19,692 bases of DNA from JBDUCV01 sp040003255 (GTDB lineage Bacteria; Actinomycetota; Actinomycetes; Mycobacteriales; Jatrophihabitantaceae). Numbering within the stretch: position 1 is the stretch's first letter; each line of letters opens with the position of its first letter. This document shows, one piece after another, positions 1-6,223 of this stretch. Below the pieces are notes generated by a model. It saw nothing but the letters and a program-made list of their open reading frames with translations. It did no database searches and was not told the origin of the DNA. The stretch spans positions 1 through 19,692 of the forward strand of contig JBDUCV010000045.1 of NCBI GenBank assembly GCA_040003255.1, read 5' to 3'. The position numbers and the translations under genes were made by a program.

Positions 1-8
1 GTGCGCCA

Positions 9-62
9 AGGCCCACGCGTATCCGGCTCAGGCCCACGCGTACCCGGCTCAGGCCAACCCGG
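9..62. repeat. 21-bp tandem repeat, two full copies plus a partial third
   Basis: A 21-bp unit beginning AGGCCCACGCGTA and ending CCGGCTC occurs at 9-29 and 30-50 with one difference (T or C at the 14th base). A decayed third copy starts at 51 (AGGCCAACCCGG). Read on the plus strand in one frame, the unit encodes the heptad AHAYPAQ, and that frame stays open from the window edge to a TGA at about 107. It could be the C-terminal tail of a gene entering from the left and converging on whiB1, or a non-coding repeat. The window edge prevents a decision. Confidence 0.6.
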
Positions 63-68
63 GATGTG

Positions 69-320
69 TCAGGCCATTCGGGCGCGCGCGCGGGCGTTTC
101 GGCGCTTGAGCGCCCGCCGTTCATCTTCGGAGAGACCGCCCCAGACACCTGCGTCCTGACCACTCTCGAGCGCCCACGCCAAACAATCTCCGATGACGGG
201 GCAGCGTCGGCAGACGGTCTTTGCCTGCTCGATCTGAAGCAACGCGGGCCCGGTGTTCCCGATCGGGAAGAACAGCTCCGGGTCCTCGTCGCGACAGACC
301 GCGCGGTGACGCCAGTCCAT
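69..320 (-). CDS. whiB1: WhiB1-type iron-sulfur transcriptional regulator
   Basis: This 83-residue protein is a WhiB-family regulator. Such proteins hold a [4Fe-4S] cluster on four cysteines, sense nitric oxide or redox state, and act with the primary sigma factor. The four cysteines are visible as C9, then C37-x2-C40-x5-C46. The GVWGG turn is at 58-62, followed by a basic tail (RRALKRRNARARAR) that contacts DNA in the family. The opening MDWRHRAVCRDEDPELFFP and the full length match the WhiB1 subgroup, which is essential in mycobacteria. The ATG at 320 follows GAGGAGAGG on the minus strand, a good ribosome site. Upstream lies a long intergenic region with a CRP-like palindrome and paired inverted repeats. 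The gene is intact and stands alone. Confidence 0.95.
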   Translation of the reverse strand: MDWRHRAVCRDEDPELFFPIGNTGPALLQIEQAKTVCRRCPVIGDCLAWALESGQDAGVWGGLSEDERRALKRRNARARARMA

Positions 321-368
321 TGCTTGCCTCTCCTCAGATGACTAGTGGAAACAGTCGAACAGCCTGCT

Positions 369-384
369 TGTGAATTCTTTCACG
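369..384. promoter_or_regulatory. CRP/FNR-family binding site upstream of whiB1
   Basis: TGTGAATTCTTTCACG matches the CRP consensus TGTGA-N6-TCACA at nine of ten conserved positions and is nearly a perfect inverted repeat. It lies 49-64 bp upstream of the whiB1 start codon. In M. tuberculosis, whiB1 is a known target of the cAMP receptor protein Rv3676, so the site fits its context. The regulator itself is not in this window. Confidence 0.65.
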
Positions 385-397
385 AGCTGGCGAGCAG

Positions 398-414
398 GGC
401 AAGCAGGTTGCCGA
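398..414. repeat. Inverted repeat copy 1 (GGCAAGC-A-GGTTGCCGA)
   Basis: GGCAA and TTGCC form a perfect inverted repeat around GCAGG. Apart from one extra A at 405, the 17 bases are identical to a second copy at 504-519. Both lie upstream of whiB1 on its transcribed side, about 106 bp (ten helical turns) apart. This looks like a pair of operator sites for an unidentified regulator. Confidence 0.45.
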
Positions 415-503
415 CATTCGGCGCTCACGTTGCCAGTTACTGGAGAGCAGCACGACCCGTGACCAGCCGATCGCGCAATAGCGTCACTCATAGATGGGTT
501 CTC

Positions 504-519
504 GGCAAGCGGTTGCCGA
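504..519. repeat. Inverted repeat copy 2 (GGCAAGC-GGTTGCCGA)
   Basis: CGGCAA-GCGG-TTGCCG at 503-518 is a perfect 6-bp inverted repeat with a 4-base centre. It repeats the element at 398-414 with one base fewer in the middle. A stem-loop in RNA is possible, but the exact duplication of the sequence favours a protein-binding site. Confidence 0.45.
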
Positions 520-542
520 TCAACTCTGGGTTAATTCCAGGG

Positions 543-563
543 AAAAAAGCCTCATATGGGGAC
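543..563 (-). terminator. Possible weak terminator after the lipid kinase gene
   Basis: On the minus strand, downstream of the stop at 583, the near-palindrome CCCCATATGAGG is followed by CTTTTTT. The stem is short and has almost no loop, so this is at best a weak intrinsic terminator. It is listed because a run of six T is rare in this GC-rich sequence. Confidence 0.25.
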
Positions 564-582
564 AACTCATCGCACGCGCGGG

Positions 583-1503
583 TTAGACCGCGACGGCAAG
601 AGCTTTTGGGACCGATCGGAAATGCATCTTCTCCCGCGGCTCAAGCAGATCACCGTCGACCTGCACCGGGATCAACGCGTCGGACCGCAGCACCAGCCCC
701 GCCAGGTCGTGATGGACGGCGGCACCGCGGCCGCCGGCACGCGGGTTCCTGCGCGCCATCCGCGCCATGCTGGCTAGCACCCCGATCGAGCGCATCCGCC
801 GGCGGGCATAGACGTCCAATCCGCTCTCGAAGGATACTTGCGGCGTTGGACGTAGCGGCCGATCGCCGACGAAGGTCCAGGGGTCAGCGTTCGCGACGAT
901 CGCATAGAAGACGTCGTCAACGACCGTGCCGTCCGGCAGTTCGAGGTGCAACAGCGGATGCCGGCGGTCGGAGCGGTAGAACTCGCGCAGTGCCACGCGG
1001 GCATACAGCGCGTTGGTCGAGCGGTGGCCACGACGGCGATGCCGCTCGATGGCCGCGATGACGGCCGCGTCGAAGCCGATGCCGGCGGTAAAGGTGAACC
1101 ACCGCTCGTCCAGCCGACCCAGGCTGATCTCGCGGCGGCGTCCGGCCCGTACGGCGTCCAGCAGCTGACCGGTCGCCTCGATCGGGTCGTTCGGCAGGCC
1201 GAGCGCGCGGGCGAACACATTCGTGGAGCCGGCTGGGACGATCCCGAGGGTGGGCACTGCCGGGTGAACGCCGTCGGTGAGCAACCCGTTGACCACCTCG
1301 TTGACCGTGCCGTCACCGCCAAGCGCCACGACGACATCGACTTCGCTGCGCATAGCCCGGCAAGCGAGGGCGGCGGCATGCCCCCGATTGGCGGTCTCCT
1401 CGACCTGCAGATCGGCCTCACTGCCCAGCGCGTGCGCCAGCACGTCACGCTCCCGCTCGGACATGGACGTGGCGCGGGGATTCGCCACCACCAGCGCGCG
1501 CAC
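583..1503 (-). CDS. Diacylglycerol kinase-family lipid kinase
   Basis: A soluble lipid or sphingosine kinase of the DAGK catalytic-domain family (YegS/DgkB-like), which phosphorylates diacylglycerol or a related lipid with ATP at the membrane face. The nucleotide-binding motif GGDGTVNEVVNGL is present, followed by the second conserved block GIVPAGSTNVFARALG. The C-terminal VQVDGD element completes the two-domain fold. The chosen GTG at 1503 (VRALVVANPRATSM) gives 306 residues and lies 7 nt after TACGCT, a good actinobacterial -10 for a leaderless transcript. An upstream extension to 1605 would run into the divergent gene. Position next to whiB1 matches the M. tuberculosis Rv3218 arrangement. 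The substrate cannot be told from sequence. Confidence 0.88.
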   Translation of the reverse strand: MRALVVANPRATSMSERERDVLAHALGSEADLQVEETANRGHAAALACRAMRSEVDVVVALGGDGTVNEVVNGLLTDGVHPAVPTLGIVPAGSTNVFARALGLPNDPIEATGQLLDAVRAGRRREISLGRLDERWFTFTAGIGFDAAVIAAIERHRRRGHRSTNALYARVALREFYRSDRRHPLLHLELPDGTVVDDVFYAIVANADPWTFVGDRPLRPTPQVSFESGLDVYARRRMRSIGVLASMARMARRNPRAGGRGAAVHHDLAGLVLRSDALIPVQVDGDLLEPREKMHFRSVPKALAVAV

Positions 1504-1538
1504 GAGCGGCAGCGTACCCGCCGGTAGGGTTGGCTCTC
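1504..1538. promoter_or_regulatory. Compact divergent promoter region, both transcripts probably leaderless
   Basis: Only 35 bp separate the GTG starts of the lipid kinase (minus, 1503) and the membrane protein (plus, 1539). TAGGGT at 1525-1530 lies 8 nt before the plus-strand GTG. TACGCT, read on the minus strand, lies 7 nt before the other GTG. Both fit the actinobacterial TANNNT -10 at the spacing expected when transcription starts on the start codon. No Shine-Dalgarno sequence is well placed for either gene. Confidence 0.5.
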
Positions 1539-1931
1539 GTGTCCACCGGCGCCGTGATACCCGCGCCGCTGCGCATTGCCGCGGCTGTCGTCGCGGTCGA
1601 GTCATTCGCGCTGGTCGTCATCGGCCTCGTGCTGCTCGTCAAGACGGTGACCGGCCATCCGGACAACCTGGGGCGCGCGCTGCTGGGCGCCGCGATGGCC
1701 CTGCTCGGTGCGGCGATCCTCGGACTGTGTGCGCGCGGACTGGTCGCCCTGCGCGCCGGCGCCCGATCGCCAGTGCTCGTCCTGCAGCTCATCGCATTGC
1801 CGGTGGGCTACAGCCTGGCCTTCCAGGCCGGTCGGATTGGCTATGGCGGTCCGATTCTGCTCGCCGCAGCAGTCGTGCTCTACCTGCTGTTCACCCGGCC
1901 CGCCCGGGCGGCCTTGGACGACGCGGGCTGA
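1539..1931 (+). CDS. Small integral membrane protein (Rv3217c-like)
   Basis: A 130-residue protein of almost entirely hydrophobic segments. Four membrane helices can be read: about residues 7-32, 44-68, 72-92 and 97-115. The second carries the run LLGAAILGLCARGLVAL. A short basic and polar C-terminus follows. No enzymatic motif is visible. Its place beside the lipid kinase and whiB1 matches the integral membrane protein Rv3217c of M. tuberculosis, whose function is unknown. GTG at 1539 is preferred over TTG at 1530, because TAGGGT sits where a leaderless -10 would be for the GTG. It ends 6 bp before the convergent sigF stop. Confidence 0.75.
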   Translation: MSTGAVIPAPLRIAAAVVAVESFALVVIGLVLLVKTVTGHPDNLGRALLGAAMALLGAAILGLCARGLVALRAGARSPVLVLQLIALPVGYSLAFQAGRIGYGGPILLAAAVVLYLLFTRPARAALDDAG

Positions 1932-1937
1932 CAGCGC

Positions 1938-2741
1938 TCAGCCGACGCCTTCGTCGTTGTCGAGCTGCTCGCGCAATTTCGCCAGACTGCGGGCGACCAG
2001 TCGCGAAACCTGCATCTGGGACACCCCGACAATGCTCGCAATCTCGGTCTGGGATTTGCCGGCAACGAAGCGCAACAACAGGATCTCGCGTTCGCGCTCG
2101 GGCAATGACTCGATCGCCGGCCGCAGGAAGGCCCGCTGCTCGACCCGGTCGAGCCGGACGTCCACGTCGCTGAGCTTCGGATGGTCGCGCGGTGCCCCAC
2201 CGCTTTCGGTCAGCGCGTCCAAGGGGAGTCCGGAATACGCTCGGCCTGCGTCGAGTGCCTCGACGACCTCGTCGGTCGTCGTCCCGGTCCGCTCGGCCAG
2301 CTCGGCGACGGTCGGTGCACGGCGAAGCTCCTGGCTCAGATCGGCCCGGGCGGCGGCCAACGTCGCCTGCAATTCCTGCGCCCGGCGGGGTACGTGAATC
2401 AGCCAACCCACGTCGCGGAAATGGCGCTTGATCTCGCCCAGGATCGTCGGTGTCGCGTAGGTCGAGAACTCCAGTCCCCGGCCCGGGTCGAACCGGTCGA
2501 TCGACTTGATCAAGCCGATCGCGCCCACCTGCACCAGGTCGGGCAGCGGCTCATTGCGCCCGGCGAATCGCCGGGCCAGGTACTCGACGAGCGGCATGTG
2601 CTTCTCGACGAGTCGATCGCGCAGCACCCGGCGCCGGGGACTGTCGGCAGGCAGCTCATGCAGCTCGGTCAGCATGTCGACCGCCTGCGAGCGAGCCTCT
2701 GCCCGATCGCGGCGAGCCGCCGCCCCTGCGGCGGTTGTCAC
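1938..2741 (-). CDS. sigF: RNA polymerase sigma factor, SigB/SigF/SigG family
   Basis: A 267-residue alternative sigma factor of the stress and sporulation group. Region 2 spans roughly residues 46-125, with the core-binding LVQVGAIGLIKSIDRFDP and the -10 recognition stretch FSTYATPTILGEIKRHFRD. Region 3 follows, with the APTVAELAERTG helix-turn-helix. Region 4 is at about 212-260 (LPEREREILLLRF, then QTEIASIVGVSQMQVSRL). It starts with GTG at 2741, overlapping the stop of the anti-sigma gene by four bases (GTGA), which implies coupled translation. In the family this factor directs stress or stationary-phase genes and is held inactive by the RsbW-like partner encoded just upstream. No clear SigF-type promoter was found in front of its own operon. 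Confidence 0.93.
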   Translation of the reverse strand: MTTAAGAAARRDRAEARSQAVDMLTELHELPADSPRRRVLRDRLVEKHMPLVEYLARRFAGRNEPLPDLVQVGAIGLIKSIDRFDPGRGLEFSTYATPTILGEIKRHFRDVGWLIHVPRRAQELQATLAAARADLSQELRRAPTVAELAERTGTTTDEVVEALDAGRAYSGLPLDALTESGGAPRDHPKLSDVDVRLDRVEQRAFLRPAIESLPEREREILLLRFVAGKSQTEIASIVGVSQMQVSRLVARSLAKLREQLDNDEGVG

Positions 2742-3160
2742 TGGGGCTGGGTCTCTCGACGTTTGCTCAGCTCGATCGCGAGAACGCCGTCGCTGCTGCG
2801 CACCGCGACATCCTCAGCCAGTGCCCGCAGGACGGTCCATGCGAAGCCCTCGCGATCCGGCTCGGCGTCCACCTCGGCGGGGACGCTCGCGATGAAGTCG
2901 AGCTGTCCGGTGACCAACCTGAATCGGGCGGCCAACCGGTCACCTGCGCGCACATGCGGGAGGAGTAGCGCGCACGCCTCGTCGACCGCGATGCGCAGAT
3001 CCTCGATCTGGTCGAGCGTCAGGTCACAGCGGGCGGCCAAGCCGGCGGTCAACGTGCGCAGCACGGGCACATAGGCTCGTTCGGCGGGAACCTCCAGCTC
3101 GATGATGGCGCCGTCGGGGCCGACGCCCGGATCGGCCGAACTCAGCTCGGATGCGGTCAC
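2738..3160 (-). CDS. rsbW: RsbW/UsfX-like anti-sigma factor for SigF
   Basis: A 140-residue protein of the GHKL ATPase-like anti-sigma family. The signature is LTLDQIEDLRIAVDEACALLL (residues 48-67, only partly quoted by motif: the N-box region is AVDEAC), then the strand FRLVTGQLDFIASVP and the terminal SDGVLAIELSKRR. The position where kinases of this family carry the Mg/ATP asparagine is leucine (L65), and no glycine-rich G1 box is evident, so kinase activity is doubtful. The same position is also changed in mycobacterial UsfX. GTG at 3160 is chosen because GAGGAG lies 6 nt upstream and because it overlaps the phosphatase stop by GTGA. Its own stop overlaps the sigF start the same way. No anti-anti-sigma gene is in the window. 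Confidence 0.85.
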   Translation of the reverse strand: MTASELSSADPGVGPDGAIIELEVPAERAYVPVLRTLTAGLAARCDLTLDQIEDLRIAVDEACALLLPHVRAGDRLAARFRLVTGQLDFIASVPAEVDAEPDREGFAWTVLRALAEDVAVRSSDGVLAIELSKRRETQPQ

Positions 3161-3840
3161 GGTGCACTCCTCGGTCCGGTCTCGGGTTGTCCGGTCAGGG
3201 CGGGGTTGGGCATGTTCCAGTGCTCGATAACTGGTGCACCATGCTGGGCGCCCAGCACGGACGGGGCAGCCGTGCCGAGGGCGAACCGGCCGCCGCCGGT
3301 GGCTTCCAGCCCGATCCACCGCGCCGCGATGACCCGGCTTATATGGCCGTGCGCGATGAGTACCACCGGGCCGTCGGCGAGGTGGGCCGCGGCCCGGCGC
3401 AACACCCGGTCGGCGCGCGCGCTGACCTCGTCGGCAGTTTCGCCGTCGGGCACCGGATGGGTCCACAGCGACCAGCCCGGGACGCGCTGGCAAATCTGCG
3501 GAGTTGTCAGGCCCTCGAAGGCGCCATAGTCCCACTCGACCAGGTCCGGATCGATGTCGTCGATGCGGAGCCCGGCGAGCTCGGCGGTGCGCACTGCACG
3601 CTGGCGCGGGCTGCTGAGCACCAGGACCGGGCGCAGGTGGCCGATCATGTCGCGCAATGCCGATGCCTGTCTTTCACCGTGCGCGGTCATCGGCAGGTCG
3701 GTGCGCCCAGTGTGCTGGCCCGACTTGCTCCATTCCGTCTCACCGTGGCGGATCAACCAGAGTTCGGTATCCGCCGCTAGCGGACCATCGCCGAAAAACG
3801 TCGCCGACGCTGGCCCATCGGGCGAATCAGCGGCTGGCAT
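3157..3840 (-). CDS. Histidine phosphatase family protein (phosphoglycerate mutase-like)
   Basis: A 227-residue member of the histidine phosphatase superfamily. The phospho-accepting motif LIRHGETEWS is at about 29-38 (H32), and the second catalytic histidine is in VVLIAHGH. The conserved SSPRQRAVRTAEL and the acid-donor region EWDYGAFEGLT are also present. Size and sequence fit acid phosphatase or broad phosphatase members such as M. tuberculosis Rv3214 (called gpm2) rather than a glycolytic mutase. ATG at 3840 has GGTGG five bases upstream; GTG at 3849 is the alternative start. It begins about 20 bp after the sodN stop and ends inside the anti-sigma start codon, so it belongs to the sodN-rsbW-sigF transcription unit. 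Its substrate is unknown. Confidence 0.88.
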   Translation of the reverse strand: MPAADSPDGPASATFFGDGPLAADTELWLIRHGETEWSKSGQHTGRTDLPMTAHGERQASALRDMIGHLRPVLVLSSPRQRAVRTAELAGLRIDDIDPDLVEWDYGAFEGLTTPQICQRVPGWSLWTHPVPDGETADEVSARADRVLRRAAAHLADGPVVLIAHGHISRVIAARWIGLEATGGGRFALGTAAPSVLGAQHGAPVIEHWNMPNPALTGQPETGPRSAP

Positions 3841-3861
3841 GTCGGCCACCGTGTCGTCCGC

Positions 3862-4260
3862 TCAGGCTGCCTTCTTGGTCTCCCAGAAGATCTTGTCGAC
3901 TTCGGCAATCAAATCGAGCAGCTTCTGGCCCTCAGCGGGATCAACCTCGCCCTTGCCGCCCGTCGCGCCGGCCGCTTTGGTAGCACGATTGAACAGGTCG
4001 TGCAGCTGCGGGTACTTCTCGAAGTGCGGCGGCTTGAAGTAGTCGGTCCAAAGCACCCACAGGTGGTGCTTGACGAGCTCGGCACGCTGTTCCTTGATCA
4101 TCAGCGCCCGGGCGCGGAAGACCGGGTCGTCGTTGCCCTGGTACTTCTCCATGATCGCTTTGACCGACTCGGCCTCGATGCGCGCCTGTGCCGGGTCGTA
4201 GACACCGCACGGCAGGTCACAGTGGGCGTGGGCGCTGAGGGAGGGACGAAACAATCGCAT
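3862..4260 (-). CDS. sodN: Nickel superoxide dismutase (proenzyme)
   Basis: A Ni-dependent superoxide dismutase, converting superoxide to hydrogen peroxide and oxygen in the cytoplasm. The nickel hook HCDLPCGVYDPAQA starts at H13, with C14 and C18 as thiolate ligands. The N-terminal propeptide MRLFRPSLSAHA must be removed so that H13 becomes the amino terminus. The mature enzyme would have 120 residues, close to the usual 117. The family block YFKPPHFEKYPQLH and the ending DKIFWETKKA are intact. ATG at 4260 follows AGGAGG with a 7-nt gap. The hook is preceded by an extra His-Ala, which is slightly unusual. The maturation protease sodX is divergent next door. Nickel-dependent control by a Nur-type repressor is known in Streptomyces; no such site was identified here. 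Confidence 0.96.
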   Translation of the reverse strand: MRLFRPSLSAHAHCDLPCGVYDPAQARIEAESVKAIMEKYQGNDDPVFRARALMIKEQRAELVKHHLWVLWTDYFKPPHFEKYPQLHDLFNRATKAAGATGGKGEVDPAEGQKLLDLIAEVDKIFWETKKAA

Positions 4261-4301
4261 CGGTGGACCTCCTGCATAGGGGGAGCGATGGGTTGAAATG
4301 G

Positions 4302-4307
4302 ACCTTA
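4302..4307 (-). promoter_or_regulatory. Possible -10 element for sodN
   Basis: TAAGGT read on the minus strand fits TANNNT and would give a leader of about 35 nt before the sodN ATG, leaving room for the strong AGGAGG ribosome site. No good -35 is visible 16-18 bp upstream. On the plus strand, TCTAAT at 4336-4341 could serve sodX, again without a clear -35. Confidence 0.35.
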
Positions 4308-4358
4308 CTCCGGCGTACATCGGCGCGAAGTGCGGTCTAATGCGGCAGCATCCGCACC

Positions 4359-4706
4359 GTGGTCAGGCGGCGCTGGTTGCAGCGGGTAGTGGTGCGCGGA
4401 CCGTCGATGGTGCCGACGCTGCGCGACGGTGACGTCGTGCTCGTCCGGTTCGGGGGAGCCGTGCACGCAGGCGACGTCGTGGTTGCCCAATTCGCCTCGG
4501 GGCCCGACCGGCTGGTCGTCAAACGGGCCGAACGTCCTACGGCGGATGGCTGGTGGTTGACCGGTGACAACCCGTTCGCCGGGGGCGACAGCACGGTGCA
4601 TGGCGCGTCGAGAGTTCTCGGCCGGGCGGTCGCGGTGTGGCCAATCCAGGCGAGATGGCCCGGGCGCTGGCTACCGCGCCGGCTGCCGCCCGCGCCATCC
4701 ACGTGA
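4359..4706 (+). CDS. sodX: Ni-superoxide dismutase maturation protease (S26-like)
   Basis: A 115-residue signal-peptidase-like serine protease (S26/S24 fold) that trims the Ni-SOD propeptide. The catalytic serine lies in RGPSMVPTL (S16), and the general-base lysine is in RLVVKRAE (K55), the normal Ser-Lys dyad. GDNPFAGGDST follows, matching the conserved LxGDN box of the family. Unlike secretory signal peptidases it has no membrane helix, consistent with cytoplasmic Ni-SOD. GTG at 4359 is the first plausible start. The gene is divergent from sodN across a 98-bp region, so the two are probably expressed together but not on one transcript. It ends 10 bp from the convergent regulator gene. Confidence 0.92.
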   Translation: MVRRRWLQRVVVRGPSMVPTLRDGDVVLVRFGGAVHAGDVVVAQFASGPDRLVVKRAERPTADGWWLTGDNPFAGGDSTVHGASRVLGRAVAVWPIQARWPGRWLPRRLPPAPST

Positions 4707-4716
4707 TACGAGGCGC

Positions 4717-6159
4717 CTAGGCGACGACGAGCTGACGCATCGGCGCACCGGAATGATCCAGCCGCTGCCACGCGGCGGCGATGCGGCGGACCGCTTCCTC
4801 CAGCCGCTCGGTCGGCAACGCGAAGGGCAGCCGCAGGAAGCGTTCCAGTGTGCCGTCAACGCCGAAGCGCGATCCTGGCACGAGGGTGACCCCGTGCTGA
4901 GCGGCGACCTGGGTCAACGGCGTGCACTGCGGCGCGTCGAGCTCCACCCACACCGACAGGCCACCCTCGGGCACCTGTAGCTGCCACTGCGGAAGGTGGG
5001 TATGCAGGGCGGAGATCAGCGCGTCGCGGCGCGGCTGCAGCTCCGCACGCCGTCGCGAGGTGATGGCGTCGAGTTCGGCGAACAGCACCGTTCCGACGAG
5101 TTGGTCCAGTGCAGACCCGGCCACGTCCGTCGCCGCGCGTTGCACGGCGAGGCGTCGCACCAGGTCGGCGGAGCCGCGCACCCAGCCCAGGCGCAATCCG
5201 CCCCACACCGGCTTGGACAGCGACCCGATGCTGACGACCGTGCCGTCGAGCGCGGCGGCCGGACGCGCTGAGCTGCCGTAACCCAGTTCGACGAACGACT
5301 CGTCGACGATGACCGTCGTGCCCGCCTGCCGCGCGGCGCGCAACACGTCGCGGCGGTCCTGGTCGTGGACGAGGGCGCCGGTCGGATTGTGATAGTCGGG
5401 GATTAGATAGGCCAGCCGGGGCGACGTCTGGCGGAGCGTGGCCTGGATCTGGCCAACCTGCCAGCCACCCTCCGGCGCGAGCGGCACCGGCACAATCCGG
5501 GCGCCGTTGCCACGTAGGGCATCCAGCGCACCGGGATAGGTCGGAAGTTCGGTCAAAACCCGGTCACCTGGCCCGACGAGCAGCCGCAGCAGGAGGTCGA
5601 AGGCGTGCAGCGACCCATTGGTGATCAGGATTTGGTCGGCGTGCGTCGCTACCCCGCGGGTGGTGTACCGCTCGGCGACGGCCGCGCGAAGCGGGCCGAG
5701 CCCCATCGGGTCATAACCACTGCCGGCAGCCAGCACGGGCAGCTGCTCGACTGCCCGTGCGATCGCGTTCGGCAGCACGCCGGGCGGGGCCGGCAGTGCC
5801 GCGCAGGTCAGATCGATCTCGTCTGCGTGCTGCGGCGTCGCGGGTGCCCAGCGCAGCGTCGACACCCGGGGCCGCGCATCCGGCGGAACCGTGACGAAGC
5901 TGCCTGCGCCGGTGCGGCTGGCCAGAAAGCCCTGCCCGCGCAGAGCGTCATAAGCGGCGGTGACCGTCGCCCGGCTGATCGCCAGCTGATCGGCGAGCTC
6001 GCGTTCGGACGGCAACCGGGCCTCCGGGGCGATCCGACCATCGAGCACGAGCGAGACGATGGCGTCACCAAGGGCGGCGTAGACCGGGCCGGGAAGCCGC
6101 CGCAGATCCGGCAACAGCGAGCCGAGCGCGCGTCCGCTGACGCGAGAGACTGGGACCAC
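4717..6159 (-). CDS. MocR/GntR-family regulator with aminotransferase-like domain (YczR type)
   Basis: A 480-residue chimeric regulator. Residues about 22-90 form a GntR winged helix (PVYAALGDAIVSLVLDG, then LPSERELADQLAISRATV). Residues 110-480 are a fold-type I aminotransferase-like domain that binds pyridoxal phosphate. The cofactor lysine is K316 in SIGSLSKPVWGG; the conserved HNPTG and VDESF (D286) are present. GTG at 6159 is chosen because the winged helix begins soon after, and GAGGGG lies 12 nt upstream. A longer open frame exists to 6399 but would overlap the divergent gene. Members divergent from a YczE membrane protein gene are a recognised MocR subgroup (YczR). Direct repeats in the shared intergenic region are candidate operators. 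The effector and targets beyond yczE are unknown. Confidence 0.9.
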   Translation of the reverse strand: MVPVSRVSGRALGSLLPDLRRLPGPVYAALGDAIVSLVLDGRIAPEARLPSERELADQLAISRATVTAAYDALRGQGFLASRTGAGSFVTVPPDARPRVSTLRWAPATPQHADEIDLTCAALPAPPGVLPNAIARAVEQLPVLAAGSGYDPMGLGPLRAAVAERYTTRGVATHADQILITNGSLHAFDLLLRLLVGPGDRVLTELPTYPGALDALRGNGARIVPVPLAPEGGWQVGQIQATLRQTSPRLAYLIPDYHNPTGALVHDQDRRDVLRAARQAGTTVIVDESFVELGYGSSARPAAALDGTVVSIGSLSKPVWGGLRLGWVRGSADLVRRLAVQRAATDVAGSALDQLVGTVLFAELDAITSRRRAELQPRRDALISALHTHLPQWQLQVPEGGLSVWVELDAPQCTPLTQVAAQHGVTLVPGSRFGVDGTLERFLRLPFALPTERLEEAVRRIAAAWQRLDHSGAPMRQLVVA

Positions 6160-6177
6160 CAGGCCATCATGCCCCTC

Positions 6178-6223
6178 AATGGCCCTGCTGGGAAGCCAAT
6201 ACTGGGCAAATGGCCGGGGAAGC
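6178..6223. promoter_or_regulatory. Direct repeats between the MocR regulator and yczE (candidate operator)
   Basis: AATGGCC occurs at 6178-6184 and again at 6209-6215, 31 bp apart (about three helical turns). Each copy is followed by GGAAGC, at 6191-6196 and 6218-6223. An inverted pair GCCAT (6231-6235) / ATGGC (6248-6252) lies just before the yczE start. MocR regulators commonly bind direct repeats in the spacer they share with a divergent target, so this is a reasonable operator candidate. Confidence 0.45.

Larger units (their letters stand above)
321..582. promoter_or_regulatory. Non-coding upstream region of whiB1
   Basis: No credible gene lies in these 262 bases between the lipid kinase stop and the whiB1 start. 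The region holds a CRP/FNR-type palindrome (369-384), two near-identical inverted repeats (398-414 and 504-519) and an A-run (543-548) that reads as a T-run downstream of the lipid kinase. It is AT-richer than the flanks. An unusually long promoter or leader for whiB1 is the simplest reading. I could not fix the transcription start: no convincing -35/-10 pair stood out. Confidence 0.6.

Noticed and set aside
9..62. CRISPR array
   Set aside because: The units abut without spacers and have only two full copies; this is a simple tandem repeat.
345..1061. Long plus-strand open frame opposite the lipid kinase and whiB1 upstream region
   Set aside because: Arginine-rich, low-complexity product typical of antisense frames in GC-rich DNA; the minus-strand kinase has clear motifs.
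2181..3074. Plus-strand open frame opposite sigF and rsbW
   Set aside because: No family features; it is the mirror of two well supported genes.
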